Origin: Streptomyces sp. 135
Lineage (GTDB): Bacteria > Actinomycetota > Actinomycetes > Streptomycetales > Streptomycetaceae
NCBI RefSeq assembly: GCF_020026305.1
Contig: NZ_CP075691.1
Coordinates: forward strand, 4,092,001-4,156,000
Length of the DNA stretch: 64,000 bases
Reading direction: 5' to 3'
Part shown: positions 61,675 to 64,000 of the stretch, one piece after another
Position numbering within the stretch: position 1 is the first letter of the stretch
Layout of the letters: each line of letters starts with the position of its first letter
The notes under the pieces: model-generated
Seen by the model: the letters and a program-made list of their open reading frames with translations, nothing else
Databases searched by the model: none
Told to the model about the DNA's origin: nothing
Program-made: the position numbers and the translations under genes

Positions 61675-64000
61675 TCAGACGAGGCGGACCGGTTTCTCCT
61701 GACGGACACCGAGACGCGCGAGCCACTCCCGCAGCGGGAACGGGTCGCCGTGCTCGACGAGGCGCAGGACGCGGGGCGCGAGGTCCGCCGCGCGCTCCCC
61801 GTCGACCAGCAGGGCGGGACCGTCGAGCCAGTCGAGGCCGGGAGCGGCGCCCGCGGTGTCCACGGCCGCGCAGCAGACCATCGCCGTGACGTGGTCGGCC
61901 AGCAGCTCGCGGCCCGTGCGGGGCGGCTGGAGCGGGAACAGTGGCAGCGCGCCGTCGTCCCAGAGCGCCTCGTCCGGGCCCTGCCCGGCGGGTGCGGGGT
62001 GCGGCGGGGCCGCGGCCTCCTCACGGGCCAGCTCGGCGCTGAGGCCGGCGGCGAGGATGCCGGTGGGGGTTTCGTCGCGGGGGTCGGGGGTGTCGGGGTT
62101 GTCGGGGGCGTAGGGGTCGTTGGGGGTGTCGGGGGTGTCGGGGTTGTTGGGGGTGAGGTCGGAGTCGGGGGCAGAGGTGAGCGTGGTGGGGTGCGCGGGG
62201 TGCGTGGTGGGGGCGGGGGCGGTTATGGGGGTGGAAGGGCCGCCGGGGCCGTCGTGGCTGGCGCCGGGGCCGTCGTGGCTGTCAGGGCCGTGGTGGCCGT
62301 CGTGGCTGCCATGGGGGACGGCTTCGAGGTCGGCGTCGGAAGCGGGGCCTGGCCGGACGGTGGGCGCGTTCGCGTCGGCACCGCAGGCGTCGCCGGTCTC
62401 ATCGGCGCCGGAAGGGGAGCCTGGCCGGGCGGTGGGGGCACCCACGTCGGCATCGCGGGCGCCGCCGGTGCCGTGGGCGTTATCGGCGGCGCCGGTGTCG
62501 GAAGCAGGACCTGACCGAGTGATGGGCGTGTTCGCGTCGGCCTCACGGACGTCGTGGGCCTCGGCGGCGCCGGAAACGGAGGTTGGCCGGGCAGTGAGCG
62601 CGCCCACGTCAGCCTCGCGGGCGCCGCCGGCCTCGGCGGCGCCGGGCTCGCGGCCGGTGTCCGCCTCGCGGGTTTCGTCGGCTTCGCCGCCGGCCCGGAG
62701 GTCGAAGCCGTCGGCCTCCGGTGCCGCGGAGGTGCCGTTCCTCGCCCCCGCGGAGGTCAGGTGGTCCAGGATGCGGGCGAGCGTCGGGCCCTCGGGGCCC
62801 TGGGCCGCGGGGTCCGCGCGGTGGGCCACGTCCAGGGAGTCCAGGACGCGGTGCAGGCGGGCGGCGTCCATGCGCCACTTGCGGTCGACGACCTCCTCCG
62901 GATACTCCTGCCACGCCACCGGCGCCCAGTCCGGCCCTGTCTCCGCGGGGCCGCCGTGGAAGAGGCGGGCGGCGAGCAGTGATGCCGCCTCGTCCACCGA
63001 ACCCGGCTCCTCCAGCAGGTCACAGGCGGGGCGCTCGCCCAAGCGGGAGGCGAAGCCTTCCGCCAGGCGGTCCCTGCGGGACAGCTCGGTGAGCGCGGAG
63101 ACCACGCCCGCGTCCAGCCGGGAGGGCCAGCGGCCCATCCGCCAGGCGGGCAGCGCGACCCGGGTGAGCAGCCGGTCCCAGCCCGCGTACGCGAGGCCGA
63201 CCTGCTCCTGGGCGACGATCCGCACGCCGTAGTCCACGGTCTGGGCGCGCTCGGCGGCGGCCGCGGCGACCCCGCGCTCCATCTCGGCGGCATGCACCCG
63301 GCAGTTGCGCAGGAGCAGCCGGGCGACCCAGCCGACACCGGCGAGCACCGTACGGACCAGAGGGCCGCGGCCCGGGGCCGAGGCGACCGCCACCGCCGCG
63401 TCGAGCCCTCGCACGAAACGCCGGGCGGCGGCTATGTCGGGATGCGCGGAGGGACCCGTGCCCGCCACGACGGGGGCGAGCACCGCGCGCAGCTCGCCGA
63501 CCCGCATCCACCACAGGAACGGGGAGCCGATCACGAGCACGGGGGCGGCGGACGGCCGGCGCTCAGGAGCGACACGGACATCGCGCGCACCGCCGGAGAC
63601 CTCACCGCGCACGGCGGAGGCGTCCCGGTCCCGCGCGGGCGGGCCGTGTGCCGGATGGGTGCGGTCCTCCAGCCAGCTGTCGCAGTCGGGGGTGAGCGCT
63701 ATCGCCGAGGGCGCGGGCACGTCCAGGCGGTCGGCGAGGTCTCGGACCAGGCGGTACAGGTCGGGCGCGGACTCCTCGGCGATCGGGACCGTGGGGCTCA
63801 GCGCGGGCCTCGCCCGGGCGACGACCAGCGCGACGCCCGCCGCGGCGAGCAGCACGAGCAGGGCGAGCGCCGTCACCACCCAGCGCACGACGTCCCAACT
63901 CCCGCCGCTGATATGGCCCGTGGCCCCGCCTGCGAGCAGCACGACGGCGGCGGCCGCGGGCAACAGGGCCACGGCCAGCGCCCGGCTGCGCAGACGCAGC
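61675..64000 (-). CDS. Membrane protein with degenerate M48-like domain (5' end outside window)
   Basis: At least 765 aa; the frame is open to the window edge. Two N-terminal hydrophobic segments (LLPAAAAVVLLAGGA; WVVTALALLVLLAAAGVALVV) precede a region laid out like M48 peptidases: APDLYRLVRDLADRLDVP, then WMRVGELRAVLAPVVAGTG. Where M48 enzymes have ELRAVLAHExGH, the HExxH is lost, so catalysis is unlikely. A long linker of Ala/Asp/Thr/Gly repeats, then an Asp/Pro/Asn/Thr repeat, and a conserved C-terminal domain (LDWLDGPALLVDGERAADLA) follow. Probable pseudoenzyme with structural or inhibitory role. Confidence 0.6.
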   Translation of the reverse strand, partial: LRLRSRALAVALLPAAAAVVLLAGGATGHISGGSWDVVRWVVTALALLVLLAAAGVALVVARARPALSPTVPIAEESAPDLYRLVRDLADRLDVPAPSAIALTPDCDSWLEDRTHPAHGPPARDRDASAVRGEVSGGARDVRVAPERRPSAAPVLVIGSPFLWWMRVGELRAVLAPVVAGTGPSAHPDIAAARRFVRGLDAAVAVASAPGRGPLVRTVLAGVGWVARLLLRNCRVHAAEMERGVAAAAAERAQTVDYGVRIVAQEQVGLAYAGWDRLLTRVALPAWRMGRWPSRLDAGVVSALTELSRRDRLAEGFASRLGERPACDLLEEPGSVDEAASLLAARLFHGGPAETGPDWAPVAWQEYPEEVVDRKWRMDAARLHRVLDSLDVAHRADPAAQGPEGPTLARILDHLTSAGARNGTSAAPEADGFDLRAGGEADETREADTGREPGAAEAGGAREADVGALTARPTSVSGAAEAHDVREADANTPITRSGPASDTGAADNAHGTGGARDADVGAPTARPGSPSGADETGDACGADANAPTVRPGPASDADLEAVPHGSHDGHHGPDSHDGPGASHDGPGGPSTPITAPAPTTHPAHPTTLTSAPDSDLTPNNPDTPDTPNDPYAPDNPDTPDPRDETPTGILAAGLSAELAREEAAAPPHPAPAGQGPDEALWDDGALPLFPLQPPRTGRELLADHVTAMVCCAAVDTAGAAPGLDWLDGPALLVDGERAADLAPRVLRLVEHGDPFPLREWLARLGVRQEKPVRLV
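62090..62680. repeat. Intragenic repeats in the M48-like gene
   Basis: Protein level, minus strand: blocks such as GAREADVGALTARP, VREADANTPITRSGP, GARDADVGAPTARPGS and GADANAPTVRPGP recur every 30-40 residues. DNA near 62090-62160 repeats TCGGGG/GTCGGGGGTG. The region is low complexity and probably length-variable. Confidence 0.75.

Overview
The window is about 72% G+C (estimated by eye, not counted) with codon third positions almost all G or C. It carries BldC (68 aa), a chaplin, an Lsr2-type nucleoid protein, a DUF3073 gene beside valine dehydrogenase, a SARP regulator, an NsdA-type sporulation regulator and a c-di-AMP riboswitch in front of a cell-wall peptidase. Together these identify a Streptomyces chromosome core region. 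From memory, the order bldC - vdh - DUF3073 - purM - purF ... purL - purQ - purS - lsr2-like ... purC is a conserved Streptomyces layout.

Layout. 1-9 kb holds a TetR regulator, an ECF sigma factor with a C-terminal NPCBM domain, a large SARP/NB-ARC/TPR regulator and a stand-alone asparagine-synthase-like protein; the last three each contain an apparent frameshift. 9-18 kb holds the sporulation-associated regulator, lhgO, trmB, a PrsW protease, an aldo/keto reductase, a riboswitch-controlled M23 peptidase and a SpoIIE/PP2C phosphatase. 18-29 kb holds initiator tRNA-Met, an alpha/beta hydrolase plus MerR pair, a DHA2 drug exporter, a chaplin, tRNA-Lys, a large secreted FG-GAP protein and a DEAD-box helicase. 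29-42 kb holds a lipoprotein, a small zincin, a metallophosphoesterase, tRNA-Glu/Asp/Phe, a non-coding minisatellite, a CcdA/DsbA/permease operon, hrpA, a second tRNA-Asp and bldC. 42-54 kb is the purine and valine-catabolism block. 54-64 kb holds lsrL, three tRNA-Gly genes, an ABC exporter with a DesK/NarL-type two-component system, purC, a dimethylformamidase-like protein and part of an M48-like membrane protein.

How the genes work together. purS, purQ, purL, purF, purM and purC cover four steps of de novo IMP synthesis (PurF, PurSQL, PurM, PurC) in several transcription units. PurS/PurQ/PurL overlap translationally. Unexpectedly, PurL is cut to 545 aa, followed by a garbled remnant of its missing C-terminal part. 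BldC, the NsdA-type regulator and the chaplin belong to the developmental programme. The c-di-AMP riboswitch ties peptidoglycan hydrolysis to second-messenger level. The DsbA and CcdA proteins form an extracytoplasmic thiol-redox pair.

Main oddities: at least four single-base frameshifts in GC runs (possibly consensus errors); the purL truncation; a tRNA-Gly(UCC) with a broken T-arm, a candidate non-ribosomal glycine donor; a degenerate M48 protease lacking HExxH; a palindrome that exactly fills the spacer of the drug-exporter promoter; and several lineage-type minisatellites.
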